64,000 nt of DNA from Galerina marginata (taxonomy: Eukaryota > Basidiomycota > Agaricomycetes > Agaricales > Galerinaceae): the NCBI GenBank assembly GCA_023014335.1, contig JAECYW010000009.1, forward strand, positions 2,976,001 to 3,040,000, written 5' to 3'. The translations under genes were made by a program, and so were the position numbers. Below are positions 46,215-56,369 of this stretch, piece after piece. The number at the start of each line of letters is the position of its first letter. Within the stretch, counting starts at the first letter, position 1. The notes under the pieces were generated by a model. That model was not told the origin of the DNA. It was given only the letters and a program-made list of their open reading frames with translations, and searched no databases.

Positions 46215-47600
46215 AGCATAGCGATGTGGAGGCGAAGGTTCGTTCAGTGGTGTTTCGGGGTATGTGGAAGAGGGTGATGATACTTCTCATTGCGTGAAGG
46301 CGCCGCTTCAACTTCACGCTTTGGCGCTGGTCAGTGGTCACCTCGCTCCCGCGGCGGCGTCCCACCACTACTACTCGTAGTACTGCAGAAAGAAAGACAA
46401 TGGAACGAAGGCGAGTGGCACCGTAGGTCCTGGCAGGCAACATCATAGAATGAACAACAAAAGGAAAATACATGATGATGAAACAATAAAACGAGGGTAA
46501 AAGGGGCGGGATAATAATATAGGTCCAGGGTGAAGGTGGTTGGGAGAGACACAATAGCCAACATGTCGGGATCGCGCTCAGGGAGACTTTTGGAGAAATG
46601 AGAACAACAGGAACAGCGGGATTTGGCGCGGGCGGGCAACATCGTCGGGATGAAGCAGAACGACTCGGAGGAGACCCCTTTGGCCCTCCATGGAGGCAGG
46701 TCACCTCCCCTTAAATTTCGCGGTCACCAAGCTGGAGAGCGTCGTTTGCCCGGACTACATCGTCGTGTTTGTTCGGTACTTTTCCGTAATGCGATTACAT
46801 AAATGTTGATTATTTCTGTTGCGCCCATCTGCCCCGAGGAGTACCTTGTTATTGAAGAGGGCCGGAGTTTTGTACAGATACTTGCACCTGGAGCGCAGGC
46901 TGCGGTCACATCGATCTGTAATCCCAATTGACCGTGTTGATCAATAAGACACGAAGCTGTCGTATATCCCGTCAAAATGGATGGTCAAATCGCCGTTCCC
47001 TAGTCGAGGCTTGACATCGATCTCCTTGCTGTAATTCAGACATGCGAGGGCAGGCTGAGGTCGGCTCGAGTTGCTGGTGGTGGACATTGGGTTTACCCAT
47101 GATATTCTGGAATTCGTGAATTGAGTCCCTGGTCCACACTGCTGTTGACGTTGCTGCCGACCCTAATCCTACGATGCTGGAGGTAGCGTGCAAAAAGGGG
47201 CAGCCGACGAGTGTGAAAACAAGACAGTTGAGAAGTAATAGAAGTATCACCAAACTCATAATTCACGTCGATGAAGAAGAGTCCAAGAGGTTGAGCTAAT
47301 GAAGGGTGCATTCACAGGAGCATTGCACACTTCCATCAACGTCTAGCGTCCATTCCTCCTGTACGAGTCATGTTCCGTACTTCGGAGGTGTCGCCAGTGG
47401 TCATTTCTCTGCGGCGAATAATGTGGGTAGGTAGGTAGGATGAGCGACGCTGAGAGACGAGCATCTGCGCTGCTGGCGTTCGCACTGTCGATTGAGGTAC
47501 TTGGTTGGAGTTGTATGAGCGGCCTTCGGATGATAGGCACACTTCTCCTCCATCCAAACCTGTGCTCCTGTTGCTAGTCTTGAGAGGTGTTGCGATGCGG
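46215..47600. other. No confident gene; likely promoter of the regulator
   Basis: Frames on the minus strand (46156-46704 and others) contain Cys pairs (RCSCCSHF) but no CxxCRxRKxKC zinc cluster. Nothing else is recognised. Confidence 0.35.
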
Positions 47601-47608
47601 CCGAGTAA

Positions 47609-47938
47609 TCAGTGTGGAGAGATTGTGCTTGCCATTGACGATGGTTCGGGCCTACAAGGGTTCCGAGATAGTCCTGCGAATGCTATTTCGAGGAAGCGTA
47701 GCGAAAGGTCTGGCATGATTGACCTGGAAGAAAGAAAGAAAGCAGTTTTAGTTGATAGGCTACTTGACCCTAAAATCAAACTGACATACCAGTGACTTTG
47801 TTGCATACGCACACCACTGGGTTTATGTTGGATGACCTGTTGGTCGGTACGGAGGCGCCAGGAACAGAGAGTCGTCTCCGGTTTACTCGAACGATTCAGG
47901 TAATGGTTGTAGCCTAGCCGAGACTGAAATGCCTTCAT
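47609..47938 (-). CDS. Hypothetical small protein
   Basis: A 109-codon frame with a plausible internal intron (CACTG|GTATGT to TTCTTTCTTCCAG|) that would give about 87 residues while keeping the frame. The sequence is basic and without known motifs. It could equally be noncoding. Confidence 0.25.
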   Translation of the reverse strand: MKAFQSRLGYNHYLNRSSKPETTLCSWRLRTDQQVIQHKPSGVRMQQSHWYVSLILGSSSLSTKTAFFLSSRSIMPDLSLRFLEIAFAGLSRNPCRPEPSSMASTISPH

Positions 47939-47939
47939 C

Positions 47940-49310
47940 GTCTCTCAGCAACCATTATCTCTTTTATCACCACTTTCCTTCAACTCCTTCAAGCCCATCC
48001 TTCAAGCCGGCACTTCCCTAACTGGGCGTCTGAATCCGCAACGAGCTAAGGCACAACTGCCTCAACAGGGAGAACCTGGAAATGTAGACCCAACGCCTTT
48101 GCTGGCAAGCAGTGAAGCTGTAAAAAGAGAATAGGGATGCGTTCGTCTAGGGGTTTGGGATGCAACGTGTTGAAATTTCGTCTTGGTTGTCTTTGAAGCT
48201 GTAGATCGCAGTGTAGCGGCATCCGGGTTATCAGAGGCGAAAGATGGGCGGCACTAATTCATTCATGTTGACGTAGTTGTCCTCGTTGATCCTGGTGAAG
48301 GAAACAGGAAGTTGGACCAGCGAATGTATGCTGTCTCATTGGAATGCACATGAAGAGGTTGTTGGGCGAGCGATGCCATCGTGTGGAAGCGTAGTCGATG
48401 CGAACGAGCTGTTTAGGGCAATGAAAAAGTTAATGGCTTTGTCTTTCTTCGAGGAGATAATACTTACATTGACTCCTTGGCCATCATTCCCTGTTTCGTC
48501 TCGCCGTTAGCGTCAAGTTCTCCACTATCAACTCGAATTGGAAGAGTTTATGAAGTTCCTGAGAGTGCGTCAATTCCCATTGCGGCTGCAGGATAAATGC
48601 ATCGTATGTTCTGCGTAGGTTTATGTCTGCCCCCAGCTGAGGTATTCCAAGTCGAGTTGTCCGCGTCTGCGCACCCGAGCAAGGGATCAGTCTTCCCTCC
48701 TGACAGCGATTGGCTTCCTTCGCCCGTGAAGTAGTTGCTCTTGGTCCCCTAAAGATTTACAATTTTACATTGAGGATATCTTGGCACCCGCGGCATTTCT
48801 GGGTGACAGTCTGTGTGGTGGGCCTAGGGCTAGACATAGTAGGTTTCGGTTTCGGTATAAGAGATAGGCCAGCTTCTGGCCAACGAAGCTAGCCTTGGTC
48901 GAGAAAAGAACCGGAACAGTTTGGAGTATCGGACGTCGTGGAAAACGGGAAAGATGGCGTTCAAGAGAGAACAGAGTTGATCGAACCGCGATCACGAATA
49001 TCCCACGACGTTGTGCATCATTTCTTGCTTTCTTCTCTACCACCACCACCTCATATCGAACCAGGCCCTTCCGACGTCGCGACACAGAATTCGATGAAGT
49101 AGGACATGCCGGTATTATATATCTCGCCTGGATTTTCTATTCCGTGCTGAGAATTGCGATGGACAGGAACGCCGATCTTATAGGAATATGTGTCGGTGCC
49201 GACCACCTAAAGGACGACTTTTATATATCACACTCCCAGTGACCGAGTCATCGATATTCTAGGCCATATAAGTCTCCTCAGAAGTCGGGTTGCGCACACA
49301 ACATAAACTT
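47940..49310. other. No confident gene
   Basis: Short frames only (48277-48510, 48895-49242). Nothing recognised. The right end is the likely promoter of the acyltransferase-like gene. Confidence 0.3.
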
Positions 49311-49312
49311 AT

Positions 49313-51189
49313 ATGCATCCCGTCGGCAATGAACCTGGATGGAAAATCCTAAACCGCGGCTGTGGCGATGAATATTCACGGTACTGTAGTCTTTACTTTG
49401 CCTTGGCCATACCCAGTTCACTAACTTGTCCAATTTACCGGCAGGCCCCTGCTTGGTTCTGAGTTATTGAATGACCAATTTAGCCAATGCTTCGATGGGT
49501 GGGGTTCTTTCTATTTCTTGCTGAACGTGATTTATCTTATTTATTCTCTTTGCGAAGATTTTCCCAATGTTGCATGGGATTTACGTTCGAAACTCGCATA
49601 CCATTTGAAGAATTTCTCTCATCCGTCCGACATGCTTGGGCTCATTTACGGTGCGGTTTTATCAACATTTTTATCAGTTTAATCCTGATATCGTGCTCTT
49701 CACAACTCTTCGACAGATTCCGCTGCCCAAATATCTCCGCCTCATTAGAAACAATCCACGATCCCCAACTAAGATCCTGGGTCTATCGTCCCGCCACGTC
49801 TCTTGAAGACGTAGTCGATTGGTTACAAAAATCAGTCATCATTCATCCCGAGCCGACGGATGTCCAAGAATTCATCTCAGAGACAATCTATCGACGACTC
49901 GAGGATCGACCTGGGCATCTCATCATGTACTGCATCATTTTCCCGGTCCTAGGACGCGAAAATGTTTGTGGGGTATTCATGCACGGATCTCATGCGCTTA
50001 TGGATCCTCGGGCAACCATGAACGCGTTCAAAATCATGTGCTCGACGATGGTAGAAACCAAACCATTTCCTCTCGAAGACCTAGCGTGGGGCACTGAATG
50101 GAAGAACCTTCCCGATGGTCCGGTGACGAGCACGGGCGGACCTCTTCCTGGTTGGGAGGAGCGAGGTGCTCCGATACTCTCTAGGTATCTTGAGGCCCAA
50201 ACAGTCAAACCCGTAAGTCAATCATCTTTTGATTATGGTCGCTACTAATTAAAACCAGGACACTTGGACTCTGTGCCCACAACGCCGTGATATCACCGAC
50301 CACGGACGTGTAATACGCGTCCGATCGTATATCCAGCCTTCGGAGGTTCTGGCTCTCACACAAGCAGTTAAATCTGGCGGGTTTTCGATGGACCAGCTAT
50401 TCCAGGCTGCACAAGCGCTCGCCGTTTGCAAGATGAATCTCATACCAGAAGAACACCTCGAAAACGCCCACGTCTCATTTCCCCACGTCATGTAAGTTCT
50501 CTAAACCTAATCGCAGCTTACTCGTACCGAGAATGACGTTCTTCTAGTTTATCCCTCGACAGGTGGCATACCGATGCTAGCAAAGACCAATTTGTCTCAG
50601 GACAGACGTTCATGTCCGTAAGAATCGACCATACCCTCGTCGCATCCTCCCTACCGCCAAAGGAAAAGCTAGTTGCCATAATGACATCCTTGAAAGACCA
50701 ATCCGAATTTTTCCTGAAAAATGAACATCTGCCCCACCTATGTGCCGCGATGATGGCCTCAAACCCGCCTCGTACGATTCGGGTCGCAGCTAATCGGTTC
50801 ACGACTGGCGTCACGAATATTGGAGTCGTCGATAGGATAATACCCCTCGATTGGACGGTCGATGGTGGTGGTGATTCTGCTGCACACGAAGAACCACTAT
50901 TCAGGTTATCGGAGTGGTTCTTAGGCGTTCGTTATACCGAGCCCAACCCGTAAGCCGCGTGTTAACTTAAATTTGAATTTCCTGATTGATGGGAGTTGTC
51001 TGTAGCACGACTCACGTTTGGACAATGGGTTCCAAGATGTGTGTTCAGGTTATGGTATGATAAGGTGTGCTCGTAATTTTTGTTTGTTGGGCTGAGATTT
51101 CTTAGGCGGCTGATACATGGGACGAAGACTACCTTCAAAGATACGCAGACGAAATCATTCAGCAAGCGATGAACCTGTTGGTCTGCTAA
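49313..51189 (+). CDS. CoA-dependent acyltransferase-like (HxxxD) protein
   Basis: Start ATG at 49313 (MHPVGNEPGW). Later exons read GFTFETRIPFEEFLSSVRHA, FRCPNISASLETIHDPQLRS, LEDVVDWLQKSV, FMHGSHALMDPRATMNAFK, LCPQRRDITDHGRVIRVRSY, NRFTTGVTNIGVVDRIIPLD, TTHVWTMGSKMCVQ and YADEIIQQAMNLLVC, with stop at 51187. HALMD is the HxxxD motif of the condensation/alcohol-acetyltransferase/BAHD superfamily, in which the His activates an alcohol or amine to attack an acyl-CoA. The C-terminal part, with its two-lobe alternation, supports that fold. Introns of about 50 bases follow TVKP (50215), SFPHV (50491) and TEPNP (50950). The junction around 49495-49570 is uncertain. Substrate unknown; no biosynthetic neighbours suggest one. 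Confidence 0.75.
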
Positions 51190-51578
51190 TAAAGTAAATC
51201 TGTATACCGGAAATTAAATACACAATGTACATACATGAGACGAGAGAGGTACTGATGAGACGTGATGACAACTACTGGAATCAAGAAAGGTTACAGCCAC
51301 TAGCAACAGAAAAGAATGAGAAAAGTTAGGCTCGTAACCATCCGTCGAATGAGTGAGGATGGGAAGTCCAATCGAGGACTCTCCATCCTCTCCTCATTCT
51401 CCGAACGGTTACCGGTCTAGAGAAAAGTAACCAAACCTAAAAAATAAGCAGCAGCCAAGAAAGAAAATTTAAACCGCGTGGTTCCAGACCACAATGATTG
51501 GAGGCCCAAGTCTGCTCCTCCTCGATCACATCCAACTACATTTCCCCGTAATCCTCTCTCCGAAAGAATGTGGCTGTC
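51190..51578. other. 3' flank, no gene
   Basis: Unremarkable sequence between the acyltransferase-like gene and the retroelement target site. It contains a short inverted GGATGG/CCATCC cluster near 51340-51395. Confidence 0.4.
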
Positions 51579-51583
51579 AACCA

Positions 51584-51786
51584 TATTGGGAATATTTAAG
51601 GGAATTAAAGTAGAATATAAGATATTATTGTACTGGCTCTTACAGAGCCTTTATATACATGTAAAATATGTATCTACAATGTTCTTGAGCTATCTAGCGA
51701 GACCACTAAGTTGATTATTAATTAAGCGCCCGGATTACTAATACGATGCTAGTCCTTTCTATCAAGTGCCGGATTGATCTCCAACA
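51584..51786 (-). repeat. 3' LTR of the Copia element
   Basis: On the minus strand it starts TGTTGGAGATC and ends TTCCCAATA; it matches the 5' LTR over its full length as far as I can read. The 3' end is TA rather than the usual CA. Confidence 0.92.
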
Positions 51787-51797
51787 CTCCCCCTCAA
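51787..51797 (-). other. Polypurine tract of the Copia element
   Basis: Minus-strand TTGAGGGGGAG abuts the 3' LTR, the expected place for plus-strand priming. Confidence 0.7.
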
Positions 51798-51835
51798 TCC
51801 GGCATTCCGGAGAGGCTCCAATAAAATCTGTTTCG

Positions 51836-51975
51836 CCACTAAGGCACGCACTAAGCGTCATCCAAATTTTCCACTAAGGTTTTCGCCACTAAGGCATGTC
51901 CCACTAAGGTTTCTCCACTAAGGTAAGTATATCCCACTAAGGCTGAATTCACTGAGGTAATTTCCACTGAGGTAA
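51836..51975 (-). repeat. CCACTAAGG motif array within the Copia element
   Basis: Six exact CCACTAAGG copies (starting 51836, 51871, 51886, 51901, 51915 and about 51934) and three variants (GCACTAAGC near 51848, TCACTGAGG near 51949, CCACTGAGG near 51964) are spaced 13-22 bases apart in one orientation. They lie between the gag stop and the purine tract. Confidence 0.85.
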
Positions 51976-51979
51976 TTCT

Positions 51980-52804
51980 TTAATACGAGATGTCGTTAAT
52001 TGATGTTCCGTATGATGATTTTTCTTTGATCGCTTCTTCGTCGTCATTAATTTTCTTTCCTCCGAGATCTGTATCAAACTTGCAAAATGGCGCAATATGC
52101 CCGTATCGGTCGCATCGGTAACATTTTTTATCTTTTTCTTGATGTGCTCGGTGGGGTCCGCGACGTCCTCTGGGTCCTTGTCCGTATTTATCCCTGCTAT
52201 GTAAGGCTATTGCTGCATCAACTTCTGTGCTCGGGTCGCCCCTTCGACGTGCTTCTTCCAAAATAGTCCCGGTAACATCAGTGACCGTGAGATCTCCTTT
52301 GGCTGCCATAAGCGAGGCAGCGATATTCGAATATCCGTCGGCTAGATTAAAGATAAGGACATCGGTGATATCTTCGGCGGTTAGTGTAATTCCGATTCCC
52401 TTGAGTTTGGCAGCGAGATCAGTGATGCCGTTTACGTAGGCGGCTATCGGCGCCTCGGTGTCGTGCTTGAATCCGTAAAATTGCTGTTTTAGTGAAATAC
52501 GAGTCGCGCGGCTATTTTTCTCGTAAGCATCCTTGAGAGCTTTCCATGCTTCCGGTCCGGTCTTGCAATCTTGGATGTACGTATATTGGCTCGAATGGAC
52601 GGTGAGTCCAATAATTGTTAATCCATCCTCTGCTTTCTTGTCCCAGTCTGATCCTTCATCCCCTTTGGGTTTTTCCAATGTTCCTTCTACTACTTCCCAG
52701 CATCCTCTTGCGCGAAGCACTAGACTGACTGCAAATTTCCAGTCATGATAATTTTCGCCGTTAAGTCGGGGTATTGCCGAGAGGCTGAAGTATCGTTCCG
52801 ACAT
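51980..52804 (-). CDS. gag: Copia-type Gag polyprotein (UBN2-like, zinc knuckle)
   Basis: Intact 274-residue frame. The N-terminus (LNGENYHDWKFAVSLVLRAR) and the middle (EAWKALKDAYEKNSRATRIS, LKQQFYGFKHDTEAPIAAYV, then DVLIFNLADGYSN) match the Gag/UBN2 module of Ty1/Copia elements. The C-terminus has a CCHC zinc knuckle, CYRCDRYGHIAPFC, which binds genomic RNA. The protein would form the particle shell. It stops shortly after an acidic/Lys region; the usual continuation into protease is absent, so particles would need enzymes supplied in trans. The open frame fits a recent insertion. Confidence 0.9.
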   Translation of the reverse strand: MSERYFSLSAIPRLNGENYHDWKFAVSLVLRARGCWEVVEGTLEKPKGDEGSDWDKKAEDGLTIIGLTVHSSQYTYIQDCKTGPEAWKALKDAYEKNSRATRISLKQQFYGFKHDTEAPIAAYVNGITDLAAKLKGIGITLTAEDITDVLIFNLADGYSNIAASLMAAKGDLTVTDVTGTILEEARRRGDPSTEVDAAIALHSRDKYGQGPRGRRGPHRAHQEKDKKCYRCDRYGHIAPFCKFDTDLGGKKINDDEEAIKEKSSYGTSINDISY

Positions 52805-52889
52805 ACTGATGAGATAAGATAAGGCTGGTGAGAGCGAGATAAGCTGATAAGCAGTGGGCAGTAAAAGCTGTTAGACTCTTTACTGGTGG

Positions 52890-52904
52890 CCGGGGCCCAT
52901 AACC
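52890..52904 (-). other. Primer-binding site, half-tRNA type
   Basis: Minus-strand GGTTATGGGCCCCGG directly follows the 5' LTR. GGTTATGGGCCC is complementary to the anticodon arm of initiator tRNA-Met (…GGGCCCATAACC…), the internal priming used by Drosophila copia, rather than to a tRNA 3' end. Confidence 0.7.
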
Positions 52905-53107
52905 TATTGGGAATATTTAAGGGAATTAAAGTAGAATATAAGATATTATTGTACTGGCTCTTACAGAGCCTTTATATACATGTAAAATATGTATCTACAA
53001 TGTTCTTGAGCTATCTAGCGAGACCACTAAGTTGATTATTAATTAAGCGCCCGGATTACTAATACGATGCTAGTCCTTTCTATCAAGTGCCGGATTGATC
53101 TCCAACA
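52905..53107 (-). repeat. 5' LTR of the Copia element
   Basis: 203 bp, same length and sequence as the left LTR by eye. It presumably carries the promoter for gag. Confidence 0.92.
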
Positions 53108-53287
53108 AACCACCACGTGTGAGAATGTCTATCTATATTAAAGCTTCAAATCGACGATGAATCCCATAATCAATAAAGTCCAGAAAGACAAGGGGAAGGG
53201 AGGTTCTAGGTGGGGACTCGAATGGATATTAAGTTCAACTTGGTCAATGAAGCGGAATGAAATGAGAGCTAGGTAGGTTCGATCCGG

Positions 53288-54699
53288 TCATCTCGTAGGC
53301 CTGACTCGGATCTGAGATTTGAGGATATAAGAACAAATCATAGTTAGGACCCATACTACATTGTCAGTGGACCCCATGCTCGCTCGCATCTTCAGGAATA
53401 ACAGTACTTTGTCAGCGTACTCCACTTGAGAAGAACGTGGCAAGGGATAGCCACCACCAATGACCAATGTACAAAGCAAGGGGAAAATAATGTGTCCTTC
53501 CTTTGTGAAAGCACAGAGAACTTCAAAACCAATCTTGTTTGGTTGAATACTCTGGACCGACGGGCATGCCATGAAAAATTCCATGACATTGCGACGTAAT
53601 GGACTAATATCTGGAACAAGATCAATTTGGAGAGTGGTGATTGAATGAAGCTGGCAGGAGCCAACACAGTCCATAATGAATGAAGGCACGATAGTTGGCA
53701 GTCTACTGTCGTAAACTCCAAAACAGAGCAGCAGTCCACCCGTTGCCAGTTTTAAATCGGTACCAATGTAAAACTCATCTTCGGTCTGGTAGAGCCTGTG
53801 CTCCTGTATACCCCCGAGGCTGAAATATCCCGCATAATATCGCTTTAACAAGGAGTTTAAGGCAGGGATATCATCACTGCCATTTGTTATGCTTTCCACA
53901 AAGTCACGGCATATTAATCGCAGCATACAATGTGGAGCCGGATTGATACCATCAAAGATGACGGGAATGTCTCGGAAGCTTTGGACAGTAGTAATCTTGT
54001 TCAGTCTCGGGAGGTCTATTCTTGAAGCATTAAGATGTTTCTTTGCTCTGAGCGGATTACGGGAACGTTCTATTCTGAGGGACTCGAGAAGAGGCATTTT
54101 GGCGAGTAGAGGCAATGGATCCATCCCATCATATACAGTAATCGCATGGAGTTGCGGAATCCAGGGTGCAGAAATGTAGCCTGGAATAGGCGGGCAAAGC
54201 GGTATGATACTCTTGCTTGGTGTCGACTCGATCCGGGTGAATTCCAGCACAGGAGCAGGACAAGCCATTATATCGGTCAAAAGAGTAGGAACGGTAGCTG
54301 AATTCCTCCTGCAGCAGAAGTTGGATACCCAAAAGTCGAGCTTTTGAATTCTTTCCCAGTGCCTGGTCAACAAGTCGCAAAAGTAAAGCGCTGATTTCTT
54401 CCAGTCCAGAGGTCCAGTGATACAAAGGGTCGTTTCTCCTGTTCTTCGGATGACTTCATTTTTCCATTCTTCCTTTTCCGCGCTAAAAGACCAACGTCGA
54501 TTATTTTTGCCCAAATTACAGGCGACTGGACAATCAACTCCCGCCAATTTTTACAGACTTGGGAGGTCCGGCGGGCAGTTGTCATTGGGCGGATGATGTC
54601 CTTTAAGTCAGGGGAATAAAAATGTTGATAGCTAACCTGTAAGTAGGTTTTCTGCTCTGTGTTGATAAGAAAGATGGACAGGAGGATGTCGTCACTCAA
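53288..54699 (-). pseudogene. F-box-like protein gene with a frameshift
   Basis: Exon 1 (from about 54699) has the F-box-like start LSDDILLSIFLINTEQKTYL. After an intron (GTTAGC...CTTAAAG, about 54602-54638) comes TTARRTSQVCKNWRELIVQS and PVIWAKIIDV. The continuation EEWKNEVIRRTGETTLCITG lies in the next frame over, with no room for an intron between (about 54480-54500), so one base is out of step. The rest is a long uninterrupted 360-residue leucine-rich part (e.g. WERIQKLDFWVSNF, PLLAKMPLLESLRIER). It is paralogous to 16272-17825, sharing the RRTG/RRSG...HWxRIQK layout. The long open remainder suggests recent loss or a single sequence error. Confidence 0.68.
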
Positions 54700-54840
54700 C
54701 CGAGAAATTGGAGAGTCCGCCGAGCGAGCGTGTAAGGGAAGCAGCGCCCTGTTTTAAAGCATGAGTGCGATATATAACGATGTAAAAATGAACTTTCTGG
54801 CATGAGTTTAAATTTCACGTTTGGTGGTAAAGCAGCTTTA

Positions 54841-55575
54841 TTGCTATTTTCATTATTGTTGGCGAAACGGGATTTTTGATCCGAATCTTTTTTTTTTGAA
54901 ATCCCGAGTAAGCTGTTTGTGAGGCGTTTAATTCAGTGAGATTTCGTGCTACGGACCTGAACTTGAGTGATTCTGAATCGTAGGAAGCAACGCTTCCAGA
55001 ATCTGTAAAAATTTCCCTAAAATTCAAAAGTTTATTTAAAATGGCAAAATCTCAACAGCAAAAGGATTACTGTCGTAGTTTGTTCAAAGGTTGTCGCTTT
55101 AAAGAAATTTTTGAAGTTCTGGAATCTCATTAACCTCTCATATAAGCTCCAAAGATAAGCGGAGAAAATGAGCAATTTTTAAAGAAGTTAGGAAGTACCA
55201 GTTTGACCATGCAATGACCTGGTACTATCTTCGTCAAAAATCACTCGTTTTCCCCGGTAATTTTCAGAGCACGTAGGAGAGGTTTAGGAGATTCCGGAAC
55301 TTCAAAAATTTCTTTAAAGCGACAACCTTTGAACAAACTACGACAGTAATCCTTTTGCTGTTGAGATTTTGCCATTTTAAATAAACTTTTGAATTTTGGG
55401 GAAATTTTTACAGATTCTGGAAGCGTTGCCTCCTACGATTCAGAATCACTCAAGTTCAGGTCCGTAGCAAGAAATCTCACTGAATTAGACGCCTCACGAA
55501 CAGCTTACTCGGGATTTCAAAAAAAAAAGATTCGGATCAAAAATCCCGTTTCGCCAACAATAATGAAAATAGCAA
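54841..55575. mobile_element. 735-bp palindromic MITE, TA target duplication
   Basis: TTGCTATTTTCATTATTGTTG at 54841 (in parts TTGCTATTTTC, ATTATTGTTG) is mirrored to 55575. The arms are inverted copies almost to the centre near 55210: each arm holds the same about 65-codon frame (54815-55027 minus, 55389-55590 plus) with few differences, and GGTACTTCCT-like sequence meets near the middle. TA at 54839-54840 and 55576-55577 fits a Tc1/mariner-type target. No transposase is encoded. Confidence 0.75.
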
Positions 55576-55603
55576 TAAGATTTCGCTTCAGACTGATGGT
55601 GGT

Positions 55604-56365
55604 ATGGAACAACAATGTTTTGCAGCGGAGTCTGAAACTCTACCGAAAAGGCATTCATTTCCCAATTTGGTTTACAACGCTCATCCATGTCGTGGCTCAT
55701 GGTCACCTCAACCTTCAACCCATCAAAACTCGTCTGGTCCAAATTCACGATGCCATCTCTGTATCCAGACCCCTCGCGTCTCGTCCGCCTATCTGGACTC
55801 GGCTTTTGAGGCTGCAGCCGCCAATGACGAGAGAGAATACAACCACGGTGATAGCGAGCAGAATCATGGCAATCGCTCCAGCAAGAAAGCATCACTGACC
55901 TGAAGAAACTGCGGGAGAGCATCAAAGTTGACCTCGGTCTTTTAGAGAAGGTAATTTATCTTAGATTTCAGGTGTTGGCCACCTTTCCCGTCCTTCACCG
56001 TAGGGCCTCAAGGAGGACCGATACTCCAAAACTGTTTCCTTTCCATTCTTGACTAAGTCTGACTTCGTCTGTCACAAAAGCACAATTGACTCTTCTTATG
56101 CAGAAACTTTAACTCGCCGTGTCCAGCCTCCACGCCCACTATCAGCCATGGGTGTCCAAATGTCGACTATGTAATCTTTGCGGATCAGCAGCTACTCCGA
56201 AGACCCGTATCCACGCGATGGCTTTACTCAGCCAACGACGTCTTCGTATGCACAGCAATGGAACCATAGAAATTTGGCATTCCAACTTCCTTTTTCATTC
56301 GCCAGGATAAACGGGAACAACTTCGCTAACGCGAATGAATCAGAGCCCACCTTTCGCCTCTGATA
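55604..56365 (+). CDS. Possible gene, unresolved
   Basis: Right of the MITE, frames read GSWSPQPSTHQNSS, FEAAAANDEREYNHGDSEQ, ITDLKKLRESIKVDLGLLEK and, further on, SSYSEDPYPRDGFTQPTTSS. The composition is protein-like, but I could not link the pieces with sure introns, and the MITE insertion may have cut off the 5' end. No family recognised. Confidence 0.25.
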
Positions 56366-56369
56366 ACCG

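Larger units (their letters stand above)
51579..53112 (-). mobile_element. Nonautonomous Copia LTR element carrying only gag
   Basis: Two LTRs of 203 bp (51584-51786 and 52905-53107) appear identical on reading. AACCA flanks both sides (51579-51583 and 53108-53112), a 5-bp target duplication. The element reads on the minus strand: the right LTR is the 5' LTR, followed by a primer site (GGTTATGGGCCCCGG, complement of 52890-52904), a gag-like gene (51980-52804), a motif array, and a purine tract (TTGAGGGGGAG, complement of 51787-51797) touching the 3' LTR. No protease, integrase or reverse transcriptase is present. It must be moved by a partner element. The insertion is young. Confidence 0.92.

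Noticed and set aside
46331..46642. Cys pairs (RCSCCSHF) upstream of the regulator as a possible zinc cluster
   Set aside because: Spacing and basic residues do not fit CxxCRxRKxKC, and no splice path links it in frame.
53277..53286. GGTTCGATCC, a perfect tRNA B-box
   Set aside because: No matching A-box, acceptor stem or cloverleaf could be formed around it.
54815..55590. Matching frames starting MNF(R/G)EIFTDSG on both strands
   Set aside because: They lie in the arms of the palindromic MITE; no family, start context or codon evidence supports coding.
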